A stretch of DNA of 6,985 nucleotides from Chloroflexi bacterium RBG_16_57_11 (GCA_001795165.1 MGNS01000025.1:765-7749); one strand, 5' to 3'. Counted from the stretch's first letter, positions 1 to 6,232 are shown. Translations and numbers: made by a program. Notes: a model not told the origin generated them from the sequence alone.

Positions 1-531
1 ATGCGTCTTGCCATACGTCGCAGCCCCGATGGGGTTATCACCGTGCGTGCGGTCAATGAGTTCCAACCGATTCACGATGCGAAGTGGGACACCAAATTTC
101 GGTTCGTCTTCAAGCACGAGACGAAAAATGGCCGTGTTTGCAACAAGGTCCAGTGAGAGCAACGAACGCTTCCGACCATGACGAGCAATGCGCTCAGGAA
201 ACAGCATCATGTCATGGCCTTCAATTTCGTAGATTAAACTGTCATACTGCCAGAAGAACGGGTCTGAAGTTCGATTGAAAACCCACAACATACCAGCAGG
301 TGCCTTCGTTGGGGGTGTGACTTTCTTCCCGTCACTCTCAGCTTCCTTCGCTACGTCAAGGCGCTTTTGCTCTAGGAGCCGCTGAAGATCGTCAATACTG
401 AGGTCTTCAGGACGCGCTGCGATAGTTGCTGGAATTGGAAGTTCCTCTTCTGGCTCAGGAGCTTCTACGTTATCTTCGCCAAGTGTTTCAGCGAGTCTAA
501 TTGCACTTTGCTGCTTCGCTAACTTATCCAT
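1..531 (-). CDS. Structural-region phage protein, function unknown, 3' end cut off by window
   Basis: An open frame of 177 codons starts with ATG at 531 and reaches position 1 without a stop, so the C-terminus is missing. The start follows AAAGGGTAGGAC, a plausible ribosome binding site. Residues 1-75 are charged, acidic and proline-containing and probably flexible. From about residue 80 a compact segment begins (GMLWVFNRTSDPFFWQYDS), with many aromatic residues, then an LFPERIARHG stretch. From memory, this aromatic-then-FPxxxAxH layout resembles small proteins often found just downstream of phage capsid genes, but I cannot name a family. Position directly after the major capsid gene on the same strand suggests a virion or head-completion role; that is inference from gene order. 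Real gene: confident. Function: unknown. Confidence 0.8.
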   Translation of the reverse strand, partial: MDKLAKQQSAIRLAETLGEDNVEAPEPEEELPIPATIAARPEDLSIDDLQRLLEQKRLDVAKEAESDGKKVTPPTKAPAGMLWVFNRTSDPFFWQYDSLIYEIEGHDMMLFPERIARHGRKRSLLSLDLVANTAIFRLVLEDEPKFGVPLRIVNRLELIDRTHGDNPIGAATYGKTH

Positions 532-622
532 GTCCTACCCTTTCAAGAGAGGGCGAAAGTGCAAGGGCGTATTTGCCATTCTCCTTGCGATGACGGACGT
601 AGGCAACCCGTCAACTTCTCAA
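532..622. other. Intergenic gap between capsid gene and downstream gene
   Basis: This 91-nt gap holds the ribosome binding site of the downstream gene and only a weak GACGG/CCGTC inverted pair. I see no convincing terminator (no strong GC stem followed by a T run) and no clear promoter, so transcription probably continues from the capsid gene into the left-edge gene. Confidence 0.5.
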
Positions 623-1906
623 TTACATTACGTGCGCGACAACGATTGTGCTATTCACACCGTCGAGCCGGAAGCCAGCACTCGGTCTCTCATAGTGTGA
701 GTTCTCGAAGAGGCGGCCAGAAGCCTCGAAAGCGTCCTGGTTGGACACGCGCGAGAGCGTGGAACCGTCCTCGTCAATCCACTCCCACTCAGTATTCACA
801 TACCGGACCTTGTGCCGGTTGTCCGTGCCGATGATTGTGCCATACGGGAAATACGCAGCCGTCTTCATGGGCACACCACCGAAAGTGATGTCCCCGCCCT
901 TGACGGCCTTCGTGCCGCCGTCAGGAGCCTTCAGGTCGCTGCCAGTGTAGCGCCGGTCGGCCTCAAGCAACTGTAAGAGGGCACGCCGGACAGGGTACGA
1001 CGCCCACATTTCACTGATCTTCGCGTTTCCAAGCTGTGCAGACAAGTCGAAAGCCCGCTGCATCACGTCAAGGGAAAGAGCGCCGATACTGGAAATGACA
1101 GGCGAGCGGAAAATCTGGTACGTGTCGCGGCTGATGCCGTGGTAGTTTGACACATACGTTGCGTCGTCAACGTGCCCAAGCAGCCCCATTGGAATGTGCA
1201 TGTATTCAGTGTTGTCAATAGCAATGGAAGCGTCAGCGCCATAGGCTTTGACGATGAGATCGTTGTCAGCCCACGAGGAATCCATATTCGCGCTGACAGT
1301 AACATCAGTGCCATCAGCGTTAATGCCAGTGATGAGGCGCGTTCCACCGGCTCGCAACGTACCCTGTGGCGAGATAGCGACAATGTTGTCGCCTTCGTTC
1401 AGGAAGCGGTTGCCGTGGTCAGCACCAGCCACACCGCCTGGAGAATCCAGTTCCAGTGTAGTGTTAGTGCTAGGATTGCCCTGGCACAAAGCGCGAACGC
1501 CGGTCCCGAAGTGGCTGTAGTAGAACTCGCACTGGATAGCAAGGTCCTCAACCAGTCCGTCCATTTCAATGGACATGACGCGACCGAACGCGGCCTCGTT
1601 GGACTCAGACAGCTTCATCGCCGGGCCAGAGAACTGCACGCGGCCCCAAATGAACTTCAGCGGAATGTGAACCTTCTCGTGCTTCTGGTTACTAGCGGTT
1701 GGCAGTTGCCCGCCGTCAGCGCCAGCGTACACCGCACGAGAGCGGTTTGTCTTGACAGGATACGTGACTTCGTTGCCAGCCCACGACTGAGACTTATCGC
1801 TATAGAAAGACGAGCGAATTGGTGTCTCGTTCGGAAGCTGGTTGATGATGGAGGGACCGAACTTATCTTTCAAATAAGTTGCGATCTGTGTAAGGTCAGC
1901 AGACAT
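623..1906 (-). CDS. Major capsid protein, HK97-fold type
   Basis: This 427-aa protein is the likely shell subunit that assembles round the scaffold into the procapsid. The start has a clear AGAGGA site 6 nt upstream. Residues 1-60 look like an N-terminal arm. Residues 60-100 are beta-rich (KVHIPLKFIWGRVQFSG), as expected for an E-loop. Residues 100-135 (SESNEAAFGRVMSIEMDGLVEDL) form a long helix like the HK97 spine helix. Residues 165-225 are a glycine- and valine-rich beta segment that may be an inserted domain. The C-terminal half has the usual ITFGGVPMKTAAYFPYGTIIG turn-rich segment near residue 340-360. Length fits the family (about 300-450). It lies 13 nt after the scaffold gene, the classic scaffold-capsid order. 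No long N-terminal propeptide or protease is visible, consistent with a separate scaffold. The fold is inferred from pattern and context. Confidence 0.9.
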   Translation of the reverse strand: MSADLTQIATYLKDKFGPSIINQLPNETPIRSSFYSDKSQSWAGNEVTYPVKTNRSRAVYAGADGGQLPTASNQKHEKVHIPLKFIWGRVQFSGPAMKLSESNEAAFGRVMSIEMDGLVEDLAIQCEFYYSHFGTGVRALCQGNPSTNTTLELDSPGGVAGADHGNRFLNEGDNIVAISPQGTLRAGGTRLITGINADGTDVTVSANMDSSWADNDLIVKAYGADASIAIDNTEYMHIPMGLLGHVDDATYVSNYHGISRDTYQIFRSPVISSIGALSLDVMQRAFDLSAQLGNAKISEMWASYPVRRALLQLLEADRRYTGSDLKAPDGGTKAVKGGDITFGGVPMKTAAYFPYGTIIGTDNRHKVRYVNTEWEWIDEDGSTLSRVSNQDAFEASGRLFENSHYERPSAGFRLDGVNSTIVVAHVM

Positions 1907-1919
1907 GATGTTCCTCTAA

Positions 1920-2780
1920 CTAGTTCTGCGCGGCATCCTTTCGACGCTGGCGCATTTCAGCTACCATTTGTTCAGTAGCCTCCTTGACGGTCTGTGGTTC
2001 CTTTTGCTGCGCCGGTTTCTTCACCGTGACAGCAGACCCAGGAGAGCTACTCCCACGAGGGGGAAGTTTCGTGATGCCAGTTCCACGCGGGCGCTCGTCA
2101 GGCTTCGCCTTCGTGACGCCGCGCTTCTCCAGCAACTCGTTAATGAACTCTCGAATCGGCCTGAGCGAGCCAGAGAGAAACTTGGCTCTCGCTTCAGGGT
2201 TCCGCATGAGCTTCTGGCCAATCTTGAAGTCGAACTCTTCGAACAGGTCTTTTTGATCCTCTTCATCCAAGCCTTCAAACAAGCCGCCTTCTTCCAGACT
2301 ATCCATAATTGCTGCATGTGCCTGGCGCGTCATGTTCAAGGCGTTGGCTTCGGATTCCTTCCGCTGTTCCTTCTTATCGTCTTCAGGATCGTTGAACTTC
2401 ACGCCCTTCGCACGAAGCATCTGCTCGATGCGTGCCCACCGCTGTTCTTCCTCAGACATGGACTTGTCTTCGGCTTTGGTAGTGTCACCAGCGGCTTGGC
2501 GTGTTTCCCATTCATCGTACTCAGTACGGAACTGACGCCACTCTTCAATGACGCCCTTTAATTTCGCGGCGTCTGAAGGCTTAAACCCAAGCTCCTTGAG
2601 AGTTGCGACAGCCTTACGACCATCTTTAGCGTCCTTGTAAATCTTCCGAACGCGCTTGGGGTGGTTCCACGGCAACGGTTTCCCCTCGTCGTCGTGTAGT
2701 TCCCCGTCCTCTTCCAGTTCGGCTTTCAACGCCTCTTCGTCAGTCTGTCCTTCCTGATCCTCGACAATTTTGTCGGCCAT
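1920..2780 (-). CDS. Capsid scaffolding (assembly) protein
   Basis: A 286-aa, highly charged, cysteine-free protein. I place the start at the ATG at 2780 (MADKIVEDQEG), because AAGGAG lies 7 nt upstream; an in-frame ATG at 2801 would put that site inside the gene. The first 40 residues are very acidic. A PLPWNHPKRVRKIYKDAKDGRKA stretch follows near residues 40-65, then long helical, Glu/Lys/Arg-rich segments likely to form coiled coils. The last 40 residues are basic (VTVKKPAQQ, then MRQRRKDAAQN). A basic C-terminal helix is how P22-type scaffolds bind coat protein, and the layout here is compatible. The gene ends 13 nt before the capsid gene. The role follows from composition and gene order rather than a recognised sequence signature. 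Confidence 0.83.
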   Translation of the reverse strand: MADKIVEDQEGQTDEEALKAELEEDGELHDDEGKPLPWNHPKRVRKIYKDAKDGRKAVATLKELGFKPSDAAKLKGVIEEWRQFRTEYDEWETRQAAGDTTKAEDKSMSEEEQRWARIEQMLRAKGVKFNDPEDDKKEQRKESEANALNMTRQAHAAIMDSLEEGGLFEGLDEEDQKDLFEEFDFKIGQKLMRNPEARAKFLSGSLRPIREFINELLEKRGVTKAKPDERPRGTGITKLPPRGSSSPGSAVTVKKPAQQKEPQTVKEATEQMVAEMRQRRKDAAQN

Positions 2781-2801
2781 TGTGAAGCTCCTTGAGCACA
2801 C

Positions 2802-2821
2802 GGCTCAGTTTTACTGAAACC
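2802..2821 (-). other. Hairpin just upstream of scaffold ribosome binding site
   Basis: On the minus strand, GGTTTCAGT and ACTGAGCC pair around an AAA loop, giving about 8 bp with one bulged T. It ends about 10 nt before the AAGGAG of the scaffold gene. There is no T run after it, so it is not an intrinsic terminator. It could shield the ribosome binding site region, stabilise a processed 5' end, or be chance. Confidence 0.5.
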
Positions 2822-2822
2822 A

Positions 2823-2848
2823 GTATTTTCACCGAACGGTAAAAATAC
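2823..2848 (-). other. Strong AT-rich hairpin between micro-gene and scaffold gene
   Basis: On the minus strand, GTATTTTTACC and GGTGAAAATAC pair along 11 positions (one G-T) round a GTTC loop. This is far better than expected by chance in a short gap. It is followed directly by a second hairpin rather than a T run, so an mRNA processing or stabilising element fits better than a terminator. Together the two hairpins fill most of the 86-nt gap before the scaffold gene. Confidence 0.6.
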
Positions 2849-2866
2849 AGAAAAGAGTGAAACGCC

Positions 2867-3013
2867 TTACATTTTGCTCATTGGCGTAAGTGCTTTTTTG
2901 AGAAGCTTCATTAGCTTCTCCTGCGACGCCATCGTTGCAGTCTTTGGTTTATCCATGTGCACCTGATGCAAGGTAATCGCTTGCTTAATTGCACTCTGGT
3001 ATGGGTCCATCAT
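2867..3013 (-). CDS. Micro-protein of 48 aa, unknown function
   Basis: ATG at 3013 (a second ATG follows directly at 3010) opens a 48-codon frame ending TAA at 2867. The protein begins MMDPYQSAIKQAITLHQVHM and ends LKKALTPMSKM. It is helical in character, basic in its second half and methionine-rich (eight Met). An AAAGG site sits 9 nt upstream, inside the last codons of the preceding gene, and only 2 nt separate that gene's stop from this start, so translation is probably coupled. It has no cysteine, no membrane segment and no motif I recognise. It lies just upstream of the scaffold gene, so a role in capsid assembly or DNA packaging is possible but is only positional inference. Confidence 0.72.
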   Translation of the reverse strand: MMDPYQSAIKQAITLHQVHMDKPKTATMASQEKLMKLLKKALTPMSKM

Positions 3014-3015
3014 AG

Positions 3016-3162
3016 TTACATGCCTTTATGTAAGGCAGCGAAAATCTTAGACTTCTTGCCTTTCTTGTTTGCAGTGGCGTAAGCAACTTTCTTGCCTTTC
3101 TTCGAACCGTACTGCTCCATGAAAGACGACATGACCTTGTGGCCCTTTTCACCCATTGGCAT
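3016..3162 (-). CDS. Basic micro-protein of 48 aa, unknown function
   Basis: I set the start at the ATG at 3162 (MPMGEKGHKVMSSFMEQYG), because TAGGAG lies 8 nt upstream and the predicted promoter start site is near 3187. An upstream in-frame ATG at 3213 would lie inside the promoter. The protein is strongly basic, with a KKGKK motif at residues 19-23 and NKKGKK at 29-34, and a central KKVAYATANKKG. From memory, short phage proteins with a YGxKKGxxVxYAT-type pattern are common near portal genes, but no function is established that I know of. Its charge would allow nucleic acid binding. It is the first gene after the internal promoter and is followed 2 nt later by the next micro-gene. Confidence 0.75.
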   Translation of the reverse strand: MPMGEKGHKVMSSFMEQYGSKKGKKVAYATANKKGKKSKIFAALHKGM

Positions 3163-3193
3163 AGTAGTGCTCCTATTTTTAACGCTATGACGA

Positions 3194-3223
3194 ATTTTAT
3201 CACAACCTGCCATTTTTTGTCAA
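3194..3223 (-). promoter_or_regulatory. Sigma70-type promoter for micro-genes, scaffold and capsid genes
   Basis: On the minus strand the -35 box is TTGACA (3218-3223, 6 of 6) and the -10 box is TAAAAT (3194-3199, 5 of 6), with an 18-bp spacer and a TG one base upstream of the -10 (extended -10). The predicted start is near 3187, giving a short leader of about 25 nt before the ATG at 3162. It lies in the 104-nt gap after the portal gene, where extra transcription of scaffold and capsid would be useful. The -35 box is inside the palindrome, which suggests control by a DNA-binding protein. Confidence 0.72.
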
Positions 3224-3264
3224 TGAATGATTCATTGACAAAATTGTGGCAAGTGTGATATTAG
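3195..3264. repeat. Large inverted repeat with perfect 14-bp core arms, operator-like
   Basis: The core at 3215-3243 is a perfect palindrome: 14-bp arms (TTTTGTCAATGAAT and its complement) round one central base at 3229. Beyond the core the two sides still match imperfectly: reading outwards, each has AAAA, then TGGCA, then TGTGATA at nearly equal distance. Each side also carries TTGACA followed 18 bp later by a -10-like hexamer (TAAAAT on minus, TATTAG on plus). It could be an operator or symmetric promoter in DNA, or a long hairpin in the read-through transcript from the portal gene. No T run follows on either strand, so it is not a standard terminator. Confidence 0.8.
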
Positions 3265-3266
3265 TG

Positions 3267-5501
3267 TTACTGTGGGGAATTCTGCTCTCCGCGAATTTCA
3301 CTCAACTGAGAAGCACGCTTACCTTTCGGCTTGCCCATGTCGTTAGCACGAGCAGGCTGAGACGCAGCGCCAGCCTCAGACTTGACAGTTTTCTCTGCCG
3401 AAGGACCTCCGCCAGTAGCCTTACCGGCAGCCTGACCTGGCGCTGGTGCCGCCGCTTGCGCCATTATTTGCTGCTGGATATTGAATTTGTGTTGCGCCAT
3501 GTGGCCGGCGAGAGCAGCTTGGCCGATAGGACCAAGTGCCCTGCCCTTGTCAGAGAGCCAAAAGCGCCGATGCGTGCCATAATGCACAATGTCATTATCC
3601 ACTTCAGGATTGACGGCAGGCGGCTCACCTTCTAGCATACGAACGAAGATATCGTAGAATTGGTCGTTCTCAATAGCGGCAGCACGGGTGTCTAGGTCAA
3701 GGTCTTGCATAAGCTCAGGCACGCCGATGATCTGCAAGCCACGATAGCGTTCTTGAGGGTCCATAGGATTATACAGGCCCATGCGCTGAGCTTGCTCTAG
3801 CCCCGCACGCTTCGCAACTGGCGACGAAGGCGGCTGGGACACAAGGTCAGGGATAACGCGCACGCCCCCACGCATGTCAGCGGATTTGAACTTCTCGATT
3901 GACCATGCGCCGCTCTCGCCTTTGAGAGCGATTTCGCGCTCGTCAAGTGCGTACTGCTTGAAGATACCAAGGACCTGACGAGACCACTCAGCCCACGCGA
4001 CGGACCAGAGCGAACGAGACTCGGCCATGGCCTGAATGGCCTTGGCTTCGAGAGCCTGAAGCGCAGCGTATGCTTCTAGTCCCGCAGGCGCGTCACCACG
4101 AAGCACGTCCACTGAGCCCGCGACAATCTCCATCGAAGCATCAATAAGCTCGATCCATTCCCGAATGAAGCGTGGCGATTCAAGACCAGGCTCACGACGG
4201 GGCGGGGGAATCTGTGACATTGCGGAATAGCGTATAACTATCCCCTCTTCACCGGCGAGTTTGGAAATGTTCGAGCCGTCAGGAATCCAGACGATGCTAT
4301 TTGCGCCTCGACGAGAATGCAGCTTATAAATGGACTCAAGCTCATTGCGTGTCTTTTGCATGCCAGTGAGGTCATCAGCCGGTGTGCGATATGCCACGCG
4401 CCCGGCTGCGATCTGGTAGCCAAAATGCGTGAGTGTTCGCATGACACGCGGCTGATCTGGCGCAGCGTCAGGCGCGTTGTACTTGTACGGTCCTTTATAC
4501 ACAATGTTATCGCCAATCATAATGGCGTAAAAGCCGTTAGGATTTTCGACAGTAGGGTCTATCCACAAGTCTGCAACGAGGATACGGTTCTCGCGGAAGG
4601 GCTTGGAGAGGTACGTTTGGTATGACAGCGGCGAAATGAACGCGAGCGATTGCAAGTAGCGTTGCTGTACGACTGGCGAGAGCGGCTGAGAACCAGCAGC
4701 GTCTAGTTCCTGCTCGGACATGCTGAAGCGCGTCTTTGCCCATTCACGGTCACGCGAGCGCATACGAAGCGCGTATAGTGAGTCCTCGAATGAATCGGCC
4801 TCGTGGTCATATTCCATTTCAAAGATCGTTGCGAGTTCACTGAACATGGCACCACGAGGACGCTGGCCCATGACGGGCGCACCTTGCTCATCAAAGGCTG
4901 GCTGGAAGCCTGGGCTCTCCTGGCCTTCCGCTTTGCACGTTGGACACCCGCCTTCGCCTTCAATATCGTCAGCCATCATGGTAGTGCCGCACGCAACACA
5001 TTGTTCGTACTGCTCAGGCACTTGGCCGTATCGAATGTCGTTGTCGTAGCCATTCACGAGCCAGCCGTTCCCGGTGAGGCCGACCCATCGGGCAAGGCGA
5101 GGGCGCAAGCGAGCGACGTTGACTTCCTGCCGAGCGATTTCAATAATACGACTTGCGACGTTCGCTGTGGCGAGGTCTGCCGGTTCCTCGCTGATGGGCG
5201 CGTACTGGAGCACGGGATCAGTGCCCGCAAGCTGAGAAATGAGCGGACGCATCACTGCGCTGAACTTATTCGTGCTCGGCTTCGGAACCCACTTCGCTGT
5301 GCGCTTTGGGCGGAACTGGCCTAGTCGCGTGTCGAAGGTGATCCACTGGCGGTTGTAATCGTACAGGATATTCTCGTAGCACTTGTGCAGTAAGTCCTGT
5401 GAATAGCGAGTATTACGCTCGCGGATTTCCTTGACAAGCGTGCGTGTTACTTCGTCAACATCTGGCATGCCCAAAACGGGCAGTTTCAGTTCTTTAGGCA
5501 T
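3267..5501 (-). CDS. Portal protein, P22-like size, with zinc-ribbon-like insertion
   Basis: A 744-aa protein expected to form the dodecameric channel at the packaging vertex, where it docks terminase and later the tail. The N-terminal part (MPKELKLPVLGMPDVDEVTR, then residues 45-120 with YDYNRQWITFDTRLGQFRP and ATANVASRIIEIARQE) matches the opening of large portals. The central portion (residues 290-480) has the FRENRILVADLWIDP and LTGMQKTRNELESIY segments and a long helical stretch at about 450-510 consistent with the stem and crown-facing helices. C168, C171, C186 and C189 form CxxC-x14-CxxC. The tail from about residue 670 is Ala/Gly/Pro/Gln-rich and probably disordered. P22 portal is 725 residues, so size fits. 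The start overlaps the upstream stop (TAATG) with only a weak GGA site, suggesting coupled translation. Call rests on size, pattern and position between TerL and scaffold. Confidence 0.88.
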   Translation of the reverse strand: MPKELKLPVLGMPDVDEVTRTLVKEIRERNTRYSQDLLHKCYENILYDYNRQWITFDTRLGQFRPKRTAKWVPKPSTNKFSAVMRPLISQLAGTDPVLQYAPISEEPADLATANVASRIIEIARQEVNVARLRPRLARWVGLTGNGWLVNGYDNDIRYGQVPEQYEQCVACGTTMMADDIEGEGGCPTCKAEGQESPGFQPAFDEQGAPVMGQRPRGAMFSELATIFEMEYDHEADSFEDSLYALRMRSRDREWAKTRFSMSEQELDAAGSQPLSPVVQQRYLQSLAFISPLSYQTYLSKPFRENRILVADLWIDPTVENPNGFYAIMIGDNIVYKGPYKYNAPDAAPDQPRVMRTLTHFGYQIAAGRVAYRTPADDLTGMQKTRNELESIYKLHSRRGANSIVWIPDGSNISKLAGEEGIVIRYSAMSQIPPPRREPGLESPRFIREWIELIDASMEIVAGSVDVLRGDAPAGLEAYAALQALEAKAIQAMAESRSLWSVAWAEWSRQVLGIFKQYALDEREIALKGESGAWSIEKFKSADMRGGVRVIPDLVSQPPSSPVAKRAGLEQAQRMGLYNPMDPQERYRGLQIIGVPELMQDLDLDTRAAAIENDQFYDIFVRMLEGEPPAVNPEVDNDIVHYGTHRRFWLSDKGRALGPIGQAALAGHMAQHKFNIQQQIMAQAAAPAPGQAAGKATGGGPSAEKTVKSEAGAASQPARANDMGKPKGKRASQLSEIRGEQNSPQ

Positions 5502-5803
5502 TATTCATCCAATGCGAGCAAGCCGTCAGTCGTTCCTTCTGCGGCTGCACGTCGGCGGTCCTGCTCAACAAGTTCAGGGTCTTCATCGTCAAATAGGGCT
5601 TCAAGATTTACAGGAGTCGCGGGGCGATTCACTGTCTCCTTTCGCGCACTGTGCGCTTCGTCGTTCGCTTTGAGAATGCCGGCTTCGAGTTCTGCGACAC
5701 GTCCACGGAGTTTCAATTCGAGTGCTGCGTGCCACTCAATACGCATTTCAGCTTTCATTGCACGTTCGCGCAAATCATCATAATCAACACGCTTAATCCA
5801 CAT
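5501..5803 (-). CDS. Coiled-coil protein of 100 aa upstream of portal, function unknown
   Basis: The frame opens at ATG 5803 (MWIKRVDYDDLRERAMKAEM), with GGAGG 7 nt upstream, and ends in a TAA that overlaps the portal ATG by one base (TAATG). An alternative ATG at 5842 follows the previous gene's TAA directly and has its own GGAAG; it would add MCCSWCDERGGNG. I prefer 5803 because its site is stronger and because phage coiled-coil proteins often begin MWIxRxxY. Residues 5-55 are heptad-like, Leu/Ala/Glu/Arg-rich and probably a coiled coil. Residues 60-100 are acidic (LFDDEDPELVEQD, ending LLALDE). There is no membrane segment. Tight coupling suggests it is made with portal, perhaps as a chaperone or minor virion factor, but that is only positional. 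Confidence 0.78.
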   Translation of the reverse strand: MWIKRVDYDDLRERAMKAEMRIEWHAALELKLRGRVAELEAGILKANDEAHSARKETVNRPATPVNLEALFDDEDPELVEQDRRRAAAEGTTDGLLALDE

Positions 5804-5842
5804 TCCATTCCCTCCGCGTTCGTCACACCAAGAACAGCACAT

Positions 5843-5971
5843 TTATTCTTCCAAATGACCTTCGCACGGACACTCTGCTACGGTACAAGAACACCAATCA
5901 TGTTGTTCTACTTCATGCTCACAAGTGCAGCCCACAAAGTACACAGGATATTCATAATCTACGTCAGTCAT
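5843..5971 (-). CDS. Cysteine-rich micro-protein of 42 aa, probably metal-binding
   Basis: ATG at 5971 (MTDVDYEYPVYFVGC) has GGAGG 7 nt upstream, so I take it over the longer frame whose ATG at 6040 lies inside a hairpin region. The 42 residues contain six cysteines in three CxC pairs (C15/C17, C27/C29, C34/C36) and histidines at 19, 24 and 39. A CxC-H-H-CxC-CxC layout like this could hold one or two zinc ions. Short phage proteins with C-x-C-x-H spacing are common, but their function is not known to me. The protein is acidic overall, so simple nucleic acid binding is not obvious. It is the first protein gene after the tRNA island; its stop TAA is followed by the next gene's alternative ATG directly. 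Confidence 0.75.
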   Translation of the reverse strand: MTDVDYEYPVYFVGCTCEHEVEQHDWCSCTVAECPCEGHLEE

Positions 5972-5996
5972 ATGTATCCCTCCAAAATGAAGGTGC

Positions 5997-6054
5997 CTCA
6001 GTTGGGCCGGTCTGACGGCTCTGCCGTTCCGCTGTAGCACCCAAGCCGCCTGAG
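5997..6054 (-). other. Nested hairpin between tRNA-Thr and the 42-aa gene
   Basis: Three sets of 5-bp complementary arms nest exactly: CTCAG/CTGAG outermost (6050-6054 with 5997-6001), TTGGG/CCCAA next (6040-6044 with 6002-6006) and ACGGC/GCCGT innermost (6023-6027 with 6015-6019, loop of 3). The two outer right-hand arms are contiguous. The element ends 14 nt before the GGAGG of the 42-aa gene. It has no T-loop motif, so it is not a fifth tRNA. It might set a processed 5' end after tRNA-Thr is cut out, or control the downstream gene. Confidence 0.55.
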
Positions 6055-6066
6055 CCCGGCAGCAAA

Positions 6067-6142
6067 TGGAGCCGAGTCGAGGATTCGAACCCCGCGCCTG
6101 CTACTTACAAAGAAGCTGCTCTTCCTACTGAGCTAACCCGGC
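6067..6142 (-). tRNA. tRNA-Thr (anticodon UGU)
   Basis: A full cloverleaf can be drawn: acceptor GCCGGGU with ACUCGGC (one G-U), D-stem GCUC/GAGC, anticodon loop UUUGUAA, T-stem CGGGG/CCUCG with the loop UUCGAAU, and encoded CCA. The anticodon UGU reads ACA and other ACN codons. G1-C72 and C2-G71 agree with known threonine identity. Two oddities: the anticodon stem has a U-U mismatch at 30-40, and the discriminator base is U73 rather than A. It is the last tRNA of the island, one base from the CCA of tRNA-Glu. Confidence 0.95.
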
Positions 6143-6143
6143 A

Positions 6144-6219
6144 TGGTAAGGCCAGAGGGATTCGAACCCTCAATCTCCTGGGTGAAAGCCAGGTGACTTG
6201 GCCATTCGTCTATGGCCTT
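6144..6219 (-). tRNA. tRNA-Glu (anticodon UUC)
   Basis: Perfect acceptor stem AAGGCCA/UGGCCUU, perfect anticodon stem CCUGG/CCAGG with loop CUUUCAC, perfect T-stem GAGGG/CCCUC with UUCGAAU, discriminator A and encoded CCA. The anticodon UUC and the whole loop match bacterial tRNA-Glu. The first pairs are A-U where bacteria usually have G1-C72, which may mark long separation from host genes. Confidence 0.96.
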
Positions 6220-6232
6220 GTGTTAACCTTGT

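Noticed and set aside
1172..1978. 268-codon open frame on the plus strand
   Set aside because: It lies antisense over the capsid gene, has no ribosome binding site or promoter, and its translation is low-complexity shadow sequence; the minus-strand frame has clear capsid features.
1968..2561. 197-codon open frame on the plus strand
   Set aside because: Antisense to the scaffold gene. Its Leu/Phe/Arg-rich content is what the complement of Glu/Lys-rich coding sequence gives.
3215..3243. Palindrome as an intrinsic terminator after the portal gene
   Set aside because: In the direction of transcription it is followed by an A run, not a T run, and the stem is AT-rich; no T run follows on the other strand either.
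3246..3635. 129-codon plus-strand frame with a hydrophobic N-terminus, downstream of the plus-strand TTGACA
   Set aside because: The GTG start lies upstream of the supposed -10 box, there is no ribosome binding site, and the rest is the complement of the Ala/Gly-rich portal tail.
5972..6040. N-terminal extension of the 42-aa protein to the ATG at 6040
   Set aside because: The extension lies within the nested hairpin and lacks a ribosome binding site, while ATG 5971 has GGAGG at the right distance.
5997..6054. A fifth tRNA gene
   Set aside because: There is no TTCGA-type T-loop, no CCA end and no 7-bp acceptor stem that closes a cloverleaf.
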